A stretch of 64,000 nt of DNA from Winogradskyella psychrotolerans. Its GTDB lineage: Bacteria > Bacteroidota > Bacteroidia > Flavobacteriales > Flavobacteriaceae. Below are positions 26,458 through 36,513 of this stretch, piece after piece. The stretch lies in NCBI RefSeq assembly GCF_018860545.1, contig NZ_JAHKPN010000035.1, positions 43,971 to 107,970 on the forward strand. The letters run 5' to 3'. Position 1 is the stretch's first letter; every line of letters begins with the position of its first letter. Under the pieces are notes generated by a model. It did not search any database. It saw nothing but the letters and a program-made list of their open reading frames with translations, and was not told where the DNA came from. Both the position numbers and the translations under genes were made by a program.

Positions 26458-27354
26458 TTGGAGACAATCCTTACCATCAATAATCTCACAAAGAAATTCG
26501 GGTATCTCACAGCCGTAAAAAATTTAAGTTTCACTATTAACAAAGGCAATGTCTATGGCATTTTAGGACCAAATGGTAGTGGTAAATCCACTACTTTAGG
26601 TATTGTTTTAAATGTGGTAAATAAAACACAAGGCGATTTCCATTGGTTTGACGGAAACATCTCAACACATAATGCTTTAAAACAAGTTGGAGCCATAATA
26701 GAACGTCCTAATTTTTACCCGTACATGACGGCTTATCAAAACTTAAAATTAGTTTGTAAAATTAAAGGTGTTCATCAAAGTAAAATCAATGAGAAACTAG
26801 CCGTAGTTGGATTACTAGATAGAAAAGATCATAAATTTAGAACCTATTCTTTAGGGATGAAACAGCGTTTAGCGATTGCCTCTGCCCTACTCAATGATCC
26901 GGAAATCTTAATTTTAGATGAGCCCACTAATGGTTTAGACCCTCAAGGCATTCATCAAATACGTCAAATTATAAAAGATATTGCTGCTAATGGTACCACT
27001 ATTCTTTTAGCCTCTCACCTTTTAGATGAAGTAGAAAAAGTGTGTACACATGTGGTTGTTCTTAGAAAAGGAGAAAAGTTATATGCAGGTCGTGTAGATG
27101 AAATGATTAATAGCCATGGTTTTTTTGAGTTAAAGGCTGAAAATCATCAAGCTTTATTAAATGCGTTAGAATCACATTCAAATATTGGAAATTTAAAAGT
27201 AGAAGGCGAATTAATTACGGCGTTTCTAAACGACCCTATGTCCGCTTCAGAATTTAATAAGTTTATGTTTGAAAAAGGGATTTGCCTATCGCATCTTGTA
27301 AAACGAAAAGAAAGTTTAGAAGAGCAATTTTTACAACTAACAGACAATCAATAA
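26458..27354 (+). CDS. ABC transporter ATP-binding protein
   Basis: The 298-residue protein has every ABC ATPase motif: Walker A GPNGSGKST near 38-46, the signature YSLGMKQRLAIA near 130-141, Walker B ILILDEPTNGLDPQG near 151-165 and the switch His in LLASHLLDEVEKV near 187-199. The C-terminal 80 residues are the extension seen in CcmA/BcrA/NatA-type exporters. It starts at TTG 26458 in TTGGAGACA; no ATG preserves the first beta strand. The gene 55 bases downstream encodes the matching permease, so the two make one ABC-2-type exporter of unknown substrate. Confidence 0.92.
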   Translation: METILTINNLTKKFGYLTAVKNLSFTINKGNVYGILGPNGSGKSTTLGIVLNVVNKTQGDFHWFDGNISTHNALKQVGAIIERPNFYPYMTAYQNLKLVCKIKGVHQSKINEKLAVVGLLDRKDHKFRTYSLGMKQRLAIASALLNDPEILILDEPTNGLDPQGIHQIRQIIKDIAANGTTILLASHLLDEVEKVCTHVVVLRKGEKLYAGRVDEMINSHGFFELKAENHQALLNALESHSNIGNLKVEGELITAFLNDPMSASEFNKFMFEKGICLSHLVKRKESLEEQFLQLTDNQ

Positions 27355-27409
27355 ACCAATCAAAATCAGCATAATCCTATTTAATGGATAATGCAAAACC
27401 AATCCACAT

Positions 27410-28243
27410 ATGTTACGATTATTACAAATAGAATTTGAAAAATTACGATATAGTAAAGCTAGTATTATATTGATATCAACTTATTTTATTCTATTAGCGC
27501 TTATTGCACTTTTTGCGATGATAAAATTTGATATTGGTCCCATAAAATTTCATTTTGCTGAGCTTGGCATGTTCAACTTTCCATATATATGGCATTTTAA
27601 TACGTTTGTTGCCGGCCTATTAAAATTCTTTCTGTTACTCGTTATTGTATCTATGGTTTCAAATGAATACAGTAATAAAACCCTAAAACAAAACCTCATT
27701 GATGGATTAAGTAAAAAGGAATTTATATTATCTAAATTCTATATGGTCATCGCTTTTTCTTTAGTTTCTACCTTATTTGTGTTTATTGTATCTTTAATTT
27801 TAGGTTATATCTACTCGAGTTATACGGAACCTTCCATTGTATTCTCTGACTTAGAATACCTACTTGCCTTTTTTATTAAGCTCGTCGGATTCTTCTCTTT
27901 TGGTTTATTTTTAGGAGTCCTTGTGAAACGTTCTGCATTTGCAGTGGCTACAATGGTCGTTTTGTTTTTTATAGAATTTATCAGCTATGCTATCGTTTCT
28001 GGTTACAACAGAGGAACAGAGCTTTCTGATAAAATTTATCAATTTGCACCATTTAAATCCCTATGGAATTTAATTGATGAACCAGGCTCAAGACTATCAG
28101 CCGTCCAAGCCATGGCACACCAAGTTGGAGAAGATCTATCTTACGATTACGCTGTACATTGGTACGAGATTGCGATCGTTTTGGCGTGGACTAGCATTTT
28201 TATCCTTTTATCGTATCTATTACTAAAAAAGAGGGATTTGTAA
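27410..28243 (+). CDS. ABC-2 family transporter permease
   Basis: The 277-residue protein has six membrane helices and the usual cytoplasmic N-terminus LLQIEFEKLRYSKAS. A conserved segment VSNEYSNKTLKQNLIDGLSKKEF (key residues E-Y-x5-L, G-L-S-K) lies near residues 84-106 between helices 2 and 3 and is the coupling helix of this family. A large periplasmic loop precedes the last helix. It pairs with the preceding ATPase. No substrate-specific partner or processing enzyme is adjacent, so neither lantibiotic nor gliding (GldA/F) function is supported. Confidence 0.88.
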   Translation: MLRLLQIEFEKLRYSKASIILISTYFILLALIALFAMIKFDIGPIKFHFAELGMFNFPYIWHFNTFVAGLLKFFLLLVIVSMVSNEYSNKTLKQNLIDGLSKKEFILSKFYMVIAFSLVSTLFVFIVSLILGYIYSSYTEPSIVFSDLEYLLAFFIKLVGFFSFGLFLGVLVKRSAFAVATMVVLFFIEFISYAIVSGYNRGTELSDKIYQFAPFKSLWNLIDEPGSRLSAVQAMAHQVGEDLSYDYAVHWYEIAIVLAWTSIFILLSYLLLKKRDL

Positions 28244-28284
28244 TAACGTTGTAGAAATTGCTTTACAATCATACAATGTTAAAA

Positions 28285-28318
28285 TTTGGGATTTTTTATG
28301 TTCTAGTTGTTATCTTGT
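28285..28318 (+). promoter_or_regulatory. Likely promoter at the head of the T9SS type B array
   Basis: TTTG (28285-28288), a 22-base spacer and TATCTTGT (28311-28318) approximate the Bacteroidetes consensus with a slightly long spacer. It places transcription start near 28324 and supports the ATG at 28352 over an upstream TTG. Confidence 0.45.
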
Positions 28319-28351
28319 GTGCTTAATGTGAATGACGCACATTTTGCTCTT

Positions 28352-31300
28352 ATGAAAAGGATCTTTTTAATTTTAGTCTTAGTATTTACTAGCCCCCATG
28401 TTTTCGCTCAAAGTGAAGCCTCTTTTTGGTATTTTGGCAGAAATGCTGGCCTACAATTTAACGCCTCAACGGGTTCAGTAACAGCAATTACCAATGGTCA
28501 AATAAATACTTTAGAAGGCTGCACATCTATTTCAGATGCTGATGGAAATTTATTGTTTTATTCCGATGGAAGAACGGTTTGGAACCGTAATCATCAAATT
28601 ATGTCTAATGGTGATTATTTCGGTGGCACCGGACTTTTAGGCGACCCTTCGAGTACGTCCTCTGGATTAATTGTTCCTAAACCAGAAGATCCTGACAAGT
28701 ATTATCTCTTTACCGTTGATGAACCTCATCAATTTAATGCCTCAACATCGCCTAACCAATACACCGGAACTTATGAAGGAGGAGGAACGATTCCTTCGGC
28801 AGATGATGGTTACAATAATGGGTTTAATTATTCATTAATCGACATGACATTAAATGGCGGATTAGGTGATGTCGATGCTGTTGAAAAGAATAACCATCTC
28901 GTAACTTATGACCCTTCCATTCCTATTGAAGTACAATATAAAAGTTCAGAAAAAATTACAGCAGTACGTGCTGAAGATTGTTCGTCGTTTTGGGTAATAA
29001 CACATTTTGGAAATAAATTTTATGCCTTTAAAATTGATGAAAACGGGGTACAAACGACACCTGTGATTTCAGAATCTGGTCCTTATATTCCTATTGAAGG
29101 CTATAGACGGAATTCTTTAGGTTATATTAAAACCTCACCTGATGCCTCAAAACTTGTCGCTGCCAACTTTGGTGAAGCCTCCGTTCCTGGTGGTGATGCT
29201 GCTGGTAATGTGTATTTATATGATTTTAATAATGAAACAGGAATCGTTTCTAATCCATTAGAACTTTACGGTTCTCAAAATGGAAATAGTCCATATGGTG
29301 TAGAGTTTTCCGCAGAAAGCAAAAAAGTTTATGCCACTCTAAGTGAAGGCCTGTCTGGAAGTGGAACTAGTCATTTATTGCAATGGGATTTAGAAAGTGA
29401 TGATATTCCTAATTCTCAACAAGTGATTCACTCGTCTAACGATATTACTGCTGGTGCCTTACAATTAGGCATCGATCGTCGTATTTATAGAGCAAATCTG
29501 AGTTATACTAACCATCCTACGCTTACTAAATACTTGGGTATTATTAATAATCCTGAAGCTAATGGTTCATCTGTAAATTACGACGAACAAGGTATATTAT
29601 TAGATAGTAATGGCTCAAACCAAAATACGAGTCAGATTGGTTTGCCTCCATTTATTCAGTCATTATTTAATTCTGAAATTGATATTATTAGAAATGGTAT
29701 CAGTACTTCCGAATTAAAATTATGTACCAATGACACCTATACTTTACAAGCCGATACCATTGCTGGTGCAGATTATGTTTGGTCTTTTGAAGGTGTTCCT
29801 TTAGCTGAAACCTCATCGGAATTGGTAATCGATACACCTGGTTTTTATGAAGTTTATATTGAACCAAATAATGGTGAATGTCCAATTGAAGGCAGTGCTG
29901 TAGTTGGTGTTTTTGAAATTCCTGTTGCAAACCCACTTTCAGATGTTGCGGTTTGTGATAGTTTTGATAATGATGGATTTTCACAATTCAATTTTACAAA
30001 TAAAAATGCTGAAGCCTTATTAACCCAAGACCCTTTGCAATACAACGTCAGTTATTTTGAAACGCTTGAAGATGCAGAATCTAATGAAAATATGATAACG
30101 TTTCCGTATATAAATACGGCTAACCCACAAACCATATATGTTCGTGTAGATAATTCAAATAACACCAATTGCTTCGCTGTTAATTCGTTTGAACTAGAGG
30201 TTTTTACCACACCTCAAATTCCAGATTTAAACACCATTGAATTTTGTGATAATGTTGGCGATGTCATGGATGGTATTGCGAACGTAGCACTGGGAGATTT
30301 AATTCCTAGCATCAGAGGAACACAAACCGATATCAATATTACATTCCATGGCTCGCAAGATGATGCCGATACAAAAACAGATGTACTACCTTTAAATTAT
30401 ACGAATACCACAGCGGTTAACGACACTATTTTCGTTAGAGTTGAAAATGCTTTACATACGGATTGCTTTATTACAGATAGTTTTAATGTGATTATTAATC
30501 CTATTCCTGTAGCCAATGACATCAGTATAATTCAGTGTGATGAAGATGGGATCCCCGAAGGTTTTACCATCTTTAATTTGAACGAAAGTATTAGTGAAAT
30601 CACGGATGAAACACTAAACACCGTTAACTTTTACAGCTCTCAAACCGATGCCGAACATGAAGAAAACCCATTAAACGCAGAGGCTTTTGAAAATTACCTC
30701 AACCCACAAACCGTGTATGCCAGAGTCAAAAACATAGATTCTGATTGTGCCAATATTAGTGAGATTACTTTAGAAGTTAGTACAACAGCATCCAACAATG
30801 CAAGTTTAGCTTTATGTGATACAGATGGTATAGAAGATGGATTTATGACTTTTAATCTTACCGATGCTAATGCTACAATTTTAGCTAATTCTCCGTCAGA
30901 TTTAAATATTACTTATTACGCAACCTATAACGATGCCTTATTAGAAAATAATTCGGTTGGGACAACTTTTACCAATACTATACCTAACCAACAAACCCTA
31001 TTTGCACGTGTAGAAAATGTTAACGCCTGTTATGGTATAAGTGAAATAGAATTAACGGTTTACGATTTACCAAATATAGAGACTGAATTTGAAACGTTTT
31101 ATTGTTTGAATTTCTTTCCAGAACCTATAATTTTAACTGGTGGAGTCGTTGATGATTCTCCAAGTAACTATTACTACGATTGGTCTACAGGTGAAACCAC
31201 ATCAGAAATTGAAATAGATACGCCAGGAACGTATACTGTTCGTGTCTCCAATACTAATGATTGTTTTAAAGACCGAACCATTACAGTTTCACCTTCCAAT

Positions 31301-31780
31301 ATTGCAACTATTACTCAAATTGAAGTCATTGATGCGTCACAAAATAATTCTATTTCAGTTATTGTGGATGGAGAAGGAAATTACGAATATGCTTTAGACA
31401 ACAGCAATGGTCCATACCAAGATGGTACAACTTTTAATAATGTTCAACCAGGAATTTACACGGTGTATGTCCGTGATAAAAATAATTGTGGTATCACAGA
31501 AGACTTAGTGTCTGTTATCGGTTTCCCTAAGTTTTTCACGCCAAACAACGATGAAGTCAATGATTACTGGCAAGTTTATGGTGTTTCAGAACAGTTTCAA
31601 GCTAATTCACAAATTTATATTTTCGATAGATACGGAAAACTACTAACGACCCTCAATCCACTAAGTTCTGGTTGGGATGGCACTTTCAATGGCAAAAAAA
31701 TGCCTACTAGTGATTATTGGTTTAAAGTTACTTTAGAGGATGGTCGCACATACACAAATCACTTTACATTAAAACGATGA
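28352..31780 (+). CDS. Secreted T9SS type B protein with beta-propeller-like head and four stalk modules
   Basis: With ATG 28352 the protein has 1142 residues. It has a signal peptide (KRIFLILVLVFTS, ending VFAQ), then a head of about 430 residues with repeated blade-like segments (GRNAGLQFN, SDADGNLLFYSDGRTVWN, AAGNVYLYDFNNETG) as in many flavobacterial surface proteins. An Ig/PKD-like domain follows, then four stalk modules starting at CDSFDNDG, CDNVGD, CDEDGIPEG and CDTDGIEDG. The end is a PKD-like segment (YYYDWSTGE) and the type B sorting domain GFPKFFTPNNDEVNDYW to HFTLKR. Its second half is very similar to that of the next gene. Its stop overlaps that gene by four bases (ATGA), so the two are translationally coupled. 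Confidence 0.88.
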   Translation: MKRIFLILVLVFTSPHVFAQSEASFWYFGRNAGLQFNASTGSVTAITNGQINTLEGCTSISDADGNLLFYSDGRTVWNRNHQIMSNGDYFGGTGLLGDPSSTSSGLIVPKPEDPDKYYLFTVDEPHQFNASTSPNQYTGTYEGGGTIPSADDGYNNGFNYSLIDMTLNGGLGDVDAVEKNNHLVTYDPSIPIEVQYKSSEKITAVRAEDCSSFWVITHFGNKFYAFKIDENGVQTTPVISESGPYIPIEGYRRNSLGYIKTSPDASKLVAANFGEASVPGGDAAGNVYLYDFNNETGIVSNPLELYGSQNGNSPYGVEFSAESKKVYATLSEGLSGSGTSHLLQWDLESDDIPNSQQVIHSSNDITAGALQLGIDRRIYRANLSYTNHPTLTKYLGIINNPEANGSSVNYDEQGILLDSNGSNQNTSQIGLPPFIQSLFNSEIDIIRNGISTSELKLCTNDTYTLQADTIAGADYVWSFEGVPLAETSSELVIDTPGFYEVYIEPNNGECPIEGSAVVGVFEIPVANPLSDVAVCDSFDNDGFSQFNFTNKNAEALLTQDPLQYNVSYFETLEDAESNENMITFPYINTANPQTIYVRVDNSNNTNCFAVNSFELEVFTTPQIPDLNTIEFCDNVGDVMDGIANVALGDLIPSIRGTQTDINITFHGSQDDADTKTDVLPLNYTNTTAVNDTIFVRVENALHTDCFITDSFNVIINPIPVANDISIIQCDEDGIPEGFTIFNLNESISEITDETLNTVNFYSSQTDAEHEENPLNAEAFENYLNPQTVYARVKNIDSDCANISEITLEVSTTASNNASLALCDTDGIEDGFMTFNLTDANATILANSPSDLNITYYATYNDALLENNSVGTTFTNTIPNQQTLFARVENVNACYGISEIELTVYDLPNIETEFETFYCLNFFPEPIILTGGVVDDSPSNYYYDWSTGETTSEIEIDTPGTYTVRVSNTNDCFKDRTITVSPSNIATITQIEVIDASQNNSISVIVDGEGNYEYALDNSNGPYQDGTTFNNVQPGIYTVYVRDKNNCGITEDLVSVIGFPKFFTPNNDEVNDYWQVYGVSEQFQANSQIYIFDRYGKLLTTLNPLSSGWDGTFNGKKMPTSDYWFKVTLEDGRTYTNHFTLKR

Positions 31781-34239
31781 TAACTTACCCTACTGATAAT
31801 ATTAAATCTCTAGCATTACTATGTTGCCTTATTTTTGGTAGTATAATTTATGCCCAACAACCTAATGACTGTCAATTTGCAGTAACGGTATGTGGTAACT
31901 CAGATTTCAGTTTAGATGTTGATGGTATTGGAACGCAAGAATTAAATAACTCTAATACTTGCAGTAGTCAAGAAAACAATAGTATTTGGCTAGAAGTTAA
32001 TATTGCTACATCTGGTACTTTAGCCTTTACGTTGACTCCGAGTAGCACAAGTATAAGCGAAGATTATGACTTCTTTATTTTTGGACCTAATGTGAATTGC
32101 GGACAACTAGGCCAAGCCATCCGCTGTTCTACAACGAATCCTGCAGCCGCTAATCAAGGAAATAATCGCACAGGATTAAATGCGACATCTACTGAAACAT
32201 CAGAAGGACCTGGTGCTGGAGGAGACAGTTTTGTAAGTGATATCGATGCCTTAGCAGGCGAAAGCTATTTTATTGTCATTGATAGACCTATTGGAAATAG
32301 TCCTTTTTCTTTAGAATGGACTGGTACTGCAACGTTTCCTGAAGCACCATCAAACCCAATAACGGCAAATACAATTTCAACAAGTTTACCTAGTATCGAT
32401 GTTTGTGATTCAACCGCTCCTTATGATGATAATATTACCGAGTTTGACTTCACCGATTTAACAGATGAAATTATTAATGGAGAATCTGATGTCGTGGTCA
32501 CTTATCATACCTCTGAAAGTGATGCTAACATTAGTATAAATGCTTTGGGGAATATTTTCAACAACACCGCGAGTAATGAAACCATTTATATTAGAATTGA
32601 AAACTTAACTACAGAATGTTATATTATAAATGATGTAGATATTAATGTTTCGGCACTCACCGATTTTAATACACCTACAGATTATAACGTATGTGATGAT
32701 GATTTAGACGGAGATGATCAAAATGGTATTTCAACATTTGATTTTAATATTAAATCACAAGAAATTATCGATGGTTTTGTTGGTGCTAATTATGATATCA
32801 GCTATTATTTAAGTCCAGCAAACGCCGAATCATCTACGACTCCTCTAGCCTTAAATTATAGAAATGCGGCACCTACACCAACTGAAATATTTGTTAGAAT
32901 TCAAGATGTGGATTCGGGCTGTATTGGTTTCACATCTTTTATTATTACCGTTGACCCTAAACCCATAGCCAATGATGTTACACTTTTACAATGTGACGAA
33001 GACGGCATTCCTGAGGGATTCACAACATTTAACCTCACCGAAATATCCGATGATATCACAGGAGGTAATCCAGATGCAACAATTCAATACTACCTTTCTC
33101 AAAATGATGCTGAAGATGAAACAAATGCAATAGATGGTGATGCTTTTGATAATTTCTTCAATCCACAAATCGTATATACTAGAGTTACAAACACTACCAC
33201 CAGTTGTGTTAATTTTAGTGAGATAACATTAGCAGTGAGTACAACAGCATCCAACGATGCTAGTCTAGAATTATGTGATACAGATGGGACTGAAGATGGT
33301 TTTATGGAGTTTACCCTCACTGATGCTGATGATGCTATATTAACTGGTTCTCCTGCTGGATTAGATTTAATTTATTACGAATCGTATGAAGATGCTTTAA
33401 TAGAAAGCAACCCATTAGGCACTACATTTACAAACACAATTCCGTACAACCAAACGATTTATGCTCGCGTTGAAAATGCTAACGCGTGTTATGGTATAAG
33501 TGCTGTTGAACTTTCTATATTTCAATTGCCAAATATAGAGACCACATTTGAGACGATGTATTGTCTCAACTTTTTCCCAGAAACCATAACCCTAGATGGA
33601 GGTGTTGTTGATGATCTACCTAACAATTACTATTATGAATGGTCTACAGGAGAAGACACTTCAACTATAGAGATTGATGCACCAGGAACGTACACGGTAA
33701 GAGTCACTAACACTAATGGATGTTTTAAAGATAGAACTATAACTGTTTTGCCTTCTAATATTGCTACTGTAACAAATATTGAAGTCGTAGATGCTTCACA
33801 AAATAACAGCATTACTGTTTTTGTTAGTGGTGAAGGCGATTACGAATATGCTTTAGATGATATAAATGGGCCGTATCAAGATGCTACAACTTTTGAAAAT
33901 GTAGAACCAGGGCTTTACACGATTTACATTAGAGATAAGAATGACTGTGGAGTTACTGACGCTTTAGTTTCCGTTATCGGTTTTCCTAAATTTTTCACTC
34001 CAAATGACGATGACAACAATGATTATTGGCAAGTGAAAGGTATTTCTTCTCTTTTTCAAGAGGATTCTTCCATCTTAATTTTTGATCGTTATGGCAAATT
34101 ATTAATTGAACTCGACCCATTAAGTTCAGGTTGGGACGGTACATTTAATGGAGAATTAATGCCAACAAGCGACTATTGGTTTAAAGTAAAGCTTCAAGAT
34201 GGCCGAACTTTTACCAATCATTTTACACTGAAGCGGTAA
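31777..34239 (+). CDS. Secreted T9SS type B protein with four stalk modules, paralogue of the upstream gene
   Basis: The 820-residue protein has a signal peptide ending near IIYAQQ. A head of about 175 residues follows with VCGNSDFSLDVDGIG and DYDFFIFGPNVNC, resembling the pre-peptidase or calcium-dependent beta-sandwich domains of secreted proteins. Four stalk modules begin CDSTAPYDD, CDDDLDGDDQNG, CDEDGIPEG and CDTDGTEDG. The last two modules, the PKD-like segment and the sorting domain (GFPKFFTPNDDDNNDYW to HFTLKR) match the upstream protein closely, while the heads are unrelated. This is a head-swapped paralogue. Surface exposure follows from the sorting domain. Confidence 0.88.
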   Translation: MITYPTDNIKSLALLCCLIFGSIIYAQQPNDCQFAVTVCGNSDFSLDVDGIGTQELNNSNTCSSQENNSIWLEVNIATSGTLAFTLTPSSTSISEDYDFFIFGPNVNCGQLGQAIRCSTTNPAAANQGNNRTGLNATSTETSEGPGAGGDSFVSDIDALAGESYFIVIDRPIGNSPFSLEWTGTATFPEAPSNPITANTISTSLPSIDVCDSTAPYDDNITEFDFTDLTDEIINGESDVVVTYHTSESDANISINALGNIFNNTASNETIYIRIENLTTECYIINDVDINVSALTDFNTPTDYNVCDDDLDGDDQNGISTFDFNIKSQEIIDGFVGANYDISYYLSPANAESSTTPLALNYRNAAPTPTEIFVRIQDVDSGCIGFTSFIITVDPKPIANDVTLLQCDEDGIPEGFTTFNLTEISDDITGGNPDATIQYYLSQNDAEDETNAIDGDAFDNFFNPQIVYTRVTNTTTSCVNFSEITLAVSTTASNDASLELCDTDGTEDGFMEFTLTDADDAILTGSPAGLDLIYYESYEDALIESNPLGTTFTNTIPYNQTIYARVENANACYGISAVELSIFQLPNIETTFETMYCLNFFPETITLDGGVVDDLPNNYYYEWSTGEDTSTIEIDAPGTYTVRVTNTNGCFKDRTITVLPSNIATVTNIEVVDASQNNSITVFVSGEGDYEYALDDINGPYQDATTFENVEPGLYTIYIRDKNDCGVTDALVSVIGFPKFFTPNDDDNNDYWQVKGISSLFQEDSSILIFDRYGKLLIELDPLSSGWDGTFNGELMPTSDYWFKVKLQDGRTFTNHFTLKR

Positions 34240-34277
34240 ATTAAAAATTGTATTTTAGCTTGACCAATCCCATAAAA

Positions 34278-36059
34278 TTGAAAAAAGCATCCTACATACT
34301 ATCAATTCTACTTATTGGCATATCATTACCGGTGTTAGCCCAAGACGTTTCCTTATTTCAACAATATAACGGCAGGTATGATTATACAGCGATAGGCAAC
34401 ACAATGAATACGGTTGAAAATGGAACTTTAGGTCCTTGTACCATTTTAACTTCTTCATCAGCAAATTTATCACTCAATAGCGACCAAACTATAGTAGCCG
34501 CTTATTTATATTGGGCAGGAACCCATACAGGGGATTTCAATATATCATTAAATAATATAGATATTACCGCAGAGCGCACCTTCAGTGATGCTATAGATAG
34601 TAGTCGTGTATTTTTTGCTGCTTTTGCAGATGTGACTTCAATAGTTTTAGATCAAGGTAGTACGGATTACACTATATCTAATTTTGATCTTAATGCTGTT
34701 ATTGCTCCTTATTGTCCCTCAGGAACCAATTTTGGAGGTTGGGCAATTACGGTGATCTACGAAGACAGCAATCTTCCTTTAAATCAACTTAATGTGTACG
34801 ATGGGTTACAAAGTGTTCCGGATAACTTAAGTATTTCATTAGATAATTTAAACGTATTAGACAATGAAAATGCTAAAATTGGGTTCGTTGCTTGGGAAGG
34901 AGATCGCTCTATTGCTGTTAACGAGCAACTGACTATAAACGGTAACGTTATTAGTAATTACCCATTGAATCCAGCAAACAACGCTTTTAATGGTACAAAT
35001 TCATTTACTGGAGCTACCGATTTATACAACATGGATATTGATGTGTATAATATTCAAGATAATATTGCCATTGGAGATACTTCTGCCACCATAGCTTTGA
35101 CTTCCGGACAAGATTTTGTTATGATTAATAATATCATTACGGTATTAAACAGTCAGCTTCCAGATGCCACAATTACCATTGACGATGCCACCATTAATTG
35201 TGGAGACACTGCTGTTGAAATATTTTACACGGTATACAATAATAATAGTACCGATGTTTTACCAGCACAAACTCCTATTGCATTTTATGCTAATGGTGAA
35301 TTTTTAGGAACTAGTGAAACAGCAACTGATATCGCTATTAATGGCAGTGAGATTAACTCTATTTACCTTAATCTACCCGAAAGTTCAGAACCAAATGTGA
35401 CGATCGTTGTTATCGTAGATGATGATGGTACAATGAATGGCATCGTTACAGAAACTAACGAAAATAACAATAGTGCTTTTTCGGAAATTGAATTGCTAGT
35501 CATTCCTGAAATAACAATACTTCCAAATCTTATTGGTTGTAATGAGGGCTTTGAAATTTCTAGTTATGATTTGTTTGAAGCACTGAGTACTTTAGATTAT
35601 AGTGAAGATGAAGTTGCATTCTATGGGTCATTAGAGGATTTAGAAATCGCCTCTAATGCTATATTAATACCATCGGATTATAATAATATTTCAAATCCTG
35701 AAACCATATTTGTTCGTATAGAGCGTGCTCTATGCTACGAGATATTTCAATTCGACTTGACCATTGAAAACTGTCCTCCATATATTCCGCAAGGATTCTC
35801 ACCTAATAACGATACTAAAAACGATTGGTTTAACATTCAAGGTTTATACGACATTTTCACAGCGCACGAGTTACAGATTTATAATCGATACGGAGACTTA
35901 ATCTTTGTTGGTGACAATGAAAAACCTTGGGATGGCACCATTAATAGAGGCCTCAATAACGTAGGAAGCGTTTCACCAGTGGGCACCTATTATTATATAT
36001 TGAATTTAAACGATCCAAATTATAAGCCATTTGTAGGTTGGGTATATGTTAATTATTAG
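34278..36059 (+). CDS. Secreted T9SS type B protein with DUF3344/CARDB-like domains
   Basis: The TTG at 34278 gives a regular signal peptide (MKKASYILSILLIGIS, ending VLAQ) and 593 residues; another in-frame TTG at 34248 would add ten residues. The head contains IVAAYLYWAGTHTGD and GGWAITVIYED, then LNVYDGLQSV, a pattern found ahead of DUF11/DUF3344-type domains. A CARDB-like beta-sandwich follows (INCGDTAVEIFYTVYNNN, ETNENNNSAFSEIEL), then one degenerate stalk-like module and the type B sorting domain IPQGFSPNNDTKNDWFNIQG to VGWVYVN. That terminal domain belongs to a different subclass from its neighbours and is nearly the same as that at 60013-62316. Confidence 0.85.
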   Translation: MKKASYILSILLIGISLPVLAQDVSLFQQYNGRYDYTAIGNTMNTVENGTLGPCTILTSSSANLSLNSDQTIVAAYLYWAGTHTGDFNISLNNIDITAERTFSDAIDSSRVFFAAFADVTSIVLDQGSTDYTISNFDLNAVIAPYCPSGTNFGGWAITVIYEDSNLPLNQLNVYDGLQSVPDNLSISLDNLNVLDNENAKIGFVAWEGDRSIAVNEQLTINGNVISNYPLNPANNAFNGTNSFTGATDLYNMDIDVYNIQDNIAIGDTSATIALTSGQDFVMINNIITVLNSQLPDATITIDDATINCGDTAVEIFYTVYNNNSTDVLPAQTPIAFYANGEFLGTSETATDIAINGSEINSIYLNLPESSEPNVTIVVIVDDDGTMNGIVTETNENNNSAFSEIELLVIPEITILPNLIGCNEGFEISSYDLFEALSTLDYSEDEVAFYGSLEDLEIASNAILIPSDYNNISNPETIFVRIERALCYEIFQFDLTIENCPPYIPQGFSPNNDTKNDWFNIQGLYDIFTAHELQIYNRYGDLIFVGDNEKPWDGTINRGLNNVGSVSPVGTYYYILNLNDPNYKPFVGWVYVNY

Positions 36060-36369
36060 AATTGTTAAAATTTTAGTCCGTTCGTCTTATTTTTTTGCAT
36101 TTGTACTTTTGTTCTAGTAATTTTATAAGCGTTAACACAATTTCATTGTTAATTCCCTCCTTATATTTTTTTTGAATTCCCTCTAAATTTATAATAGTTC
36201 GTTTTTAGAACCTCTAATTTTATTTAAGGTCTACTATGGCTAAAAACTCAAATTACTGACACTTTAATTAAGACATTTCCTACAAAATTATAGGAAGTGT
36301 ACTGAATAACAAGTGTGTGAATATGCTCTTTTTGCTGACTCTTTCAGCTAAAAAGCCCATTTTTAGGCT

Positions 36370-36387
36370 CTAAATGTTAACATTTAG
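36370..36387. promoter_or_regulatory. 18-bp perfect palindrome, candidate operator
   Basis: CTAAATGTTAACATTTAG is perfectly self-complementary and lies 18 bases upstream of the TTTG box at 36406, a suitable place for a dimeric activator. No regulator gene is nearby. Confidence 0.45.
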
Positions 36388-36405
36388 TGTATTTCAACGT
36401 ATTTT

Positions 36406-36437
36406 TTTGTATTTCGTCTTATTTTAATCTACTTTTC
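36406..36437 (+). promoter_or_regulatory. Near-consensus promoter for the first choice-of-anchor L gene
   Basis: TTTG (36406-36409), 20 bases, then TACTTTTC (36430-36437) differs from the consensus at one position. Transcription would start near 36444 and leave a leader of about 70 bases before ATG 36514. Confidence 0.6.
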
Positions 36438-36513
36438 GGCCATAATTAAATAATGTGTGTGCGTCGACTCCAAATCTACCCTACACTAACATAGTAACCC
36501 TTAACCGAAACTA

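Larger units (their letters stand above)
36060..36513 (+). promoter_or_regulatory. Control region ahead of the giant type B genes
   Basis: This 454-base spacer has no credible ORF. It contains an exact TACTTTTG box (36104-36111), an imperfect GCTAAAAA...TTTTTAGGC hairpin, the 18-bp palindrome at 36370-36387, and a near-consensus promoter at 36406-36437. The 13-base string TTCGTCTTATTTT occurs twice (36081-36093 and 36413-36425). It is the best candidate for regulated transcription of the downstream array. Confidence 0.5.

Noticed and set aside
26458..28243. Assignment of the ABC pair to the gliding transporter GldA/GldF
   Set aside because: The permease lacks the recognisable GldF pattern and no GldG partner is adjacent; it is left as a generic ABC-2 exporter.
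28307..28351. Upstream in-frame TTG start for the first type B gene
   Set aside because: It would place extra polar residues before the signal peptide and overlaps a likely promoter region; ATG 28352 starts a normal signal peptide.
29700..29984. Reverse-strand 94-codon frame in the first type B gene
   Set aside because: It is rich in His, Gln and Tyr, the antisense of Asn/Thr/Ile-rich coding sequence.
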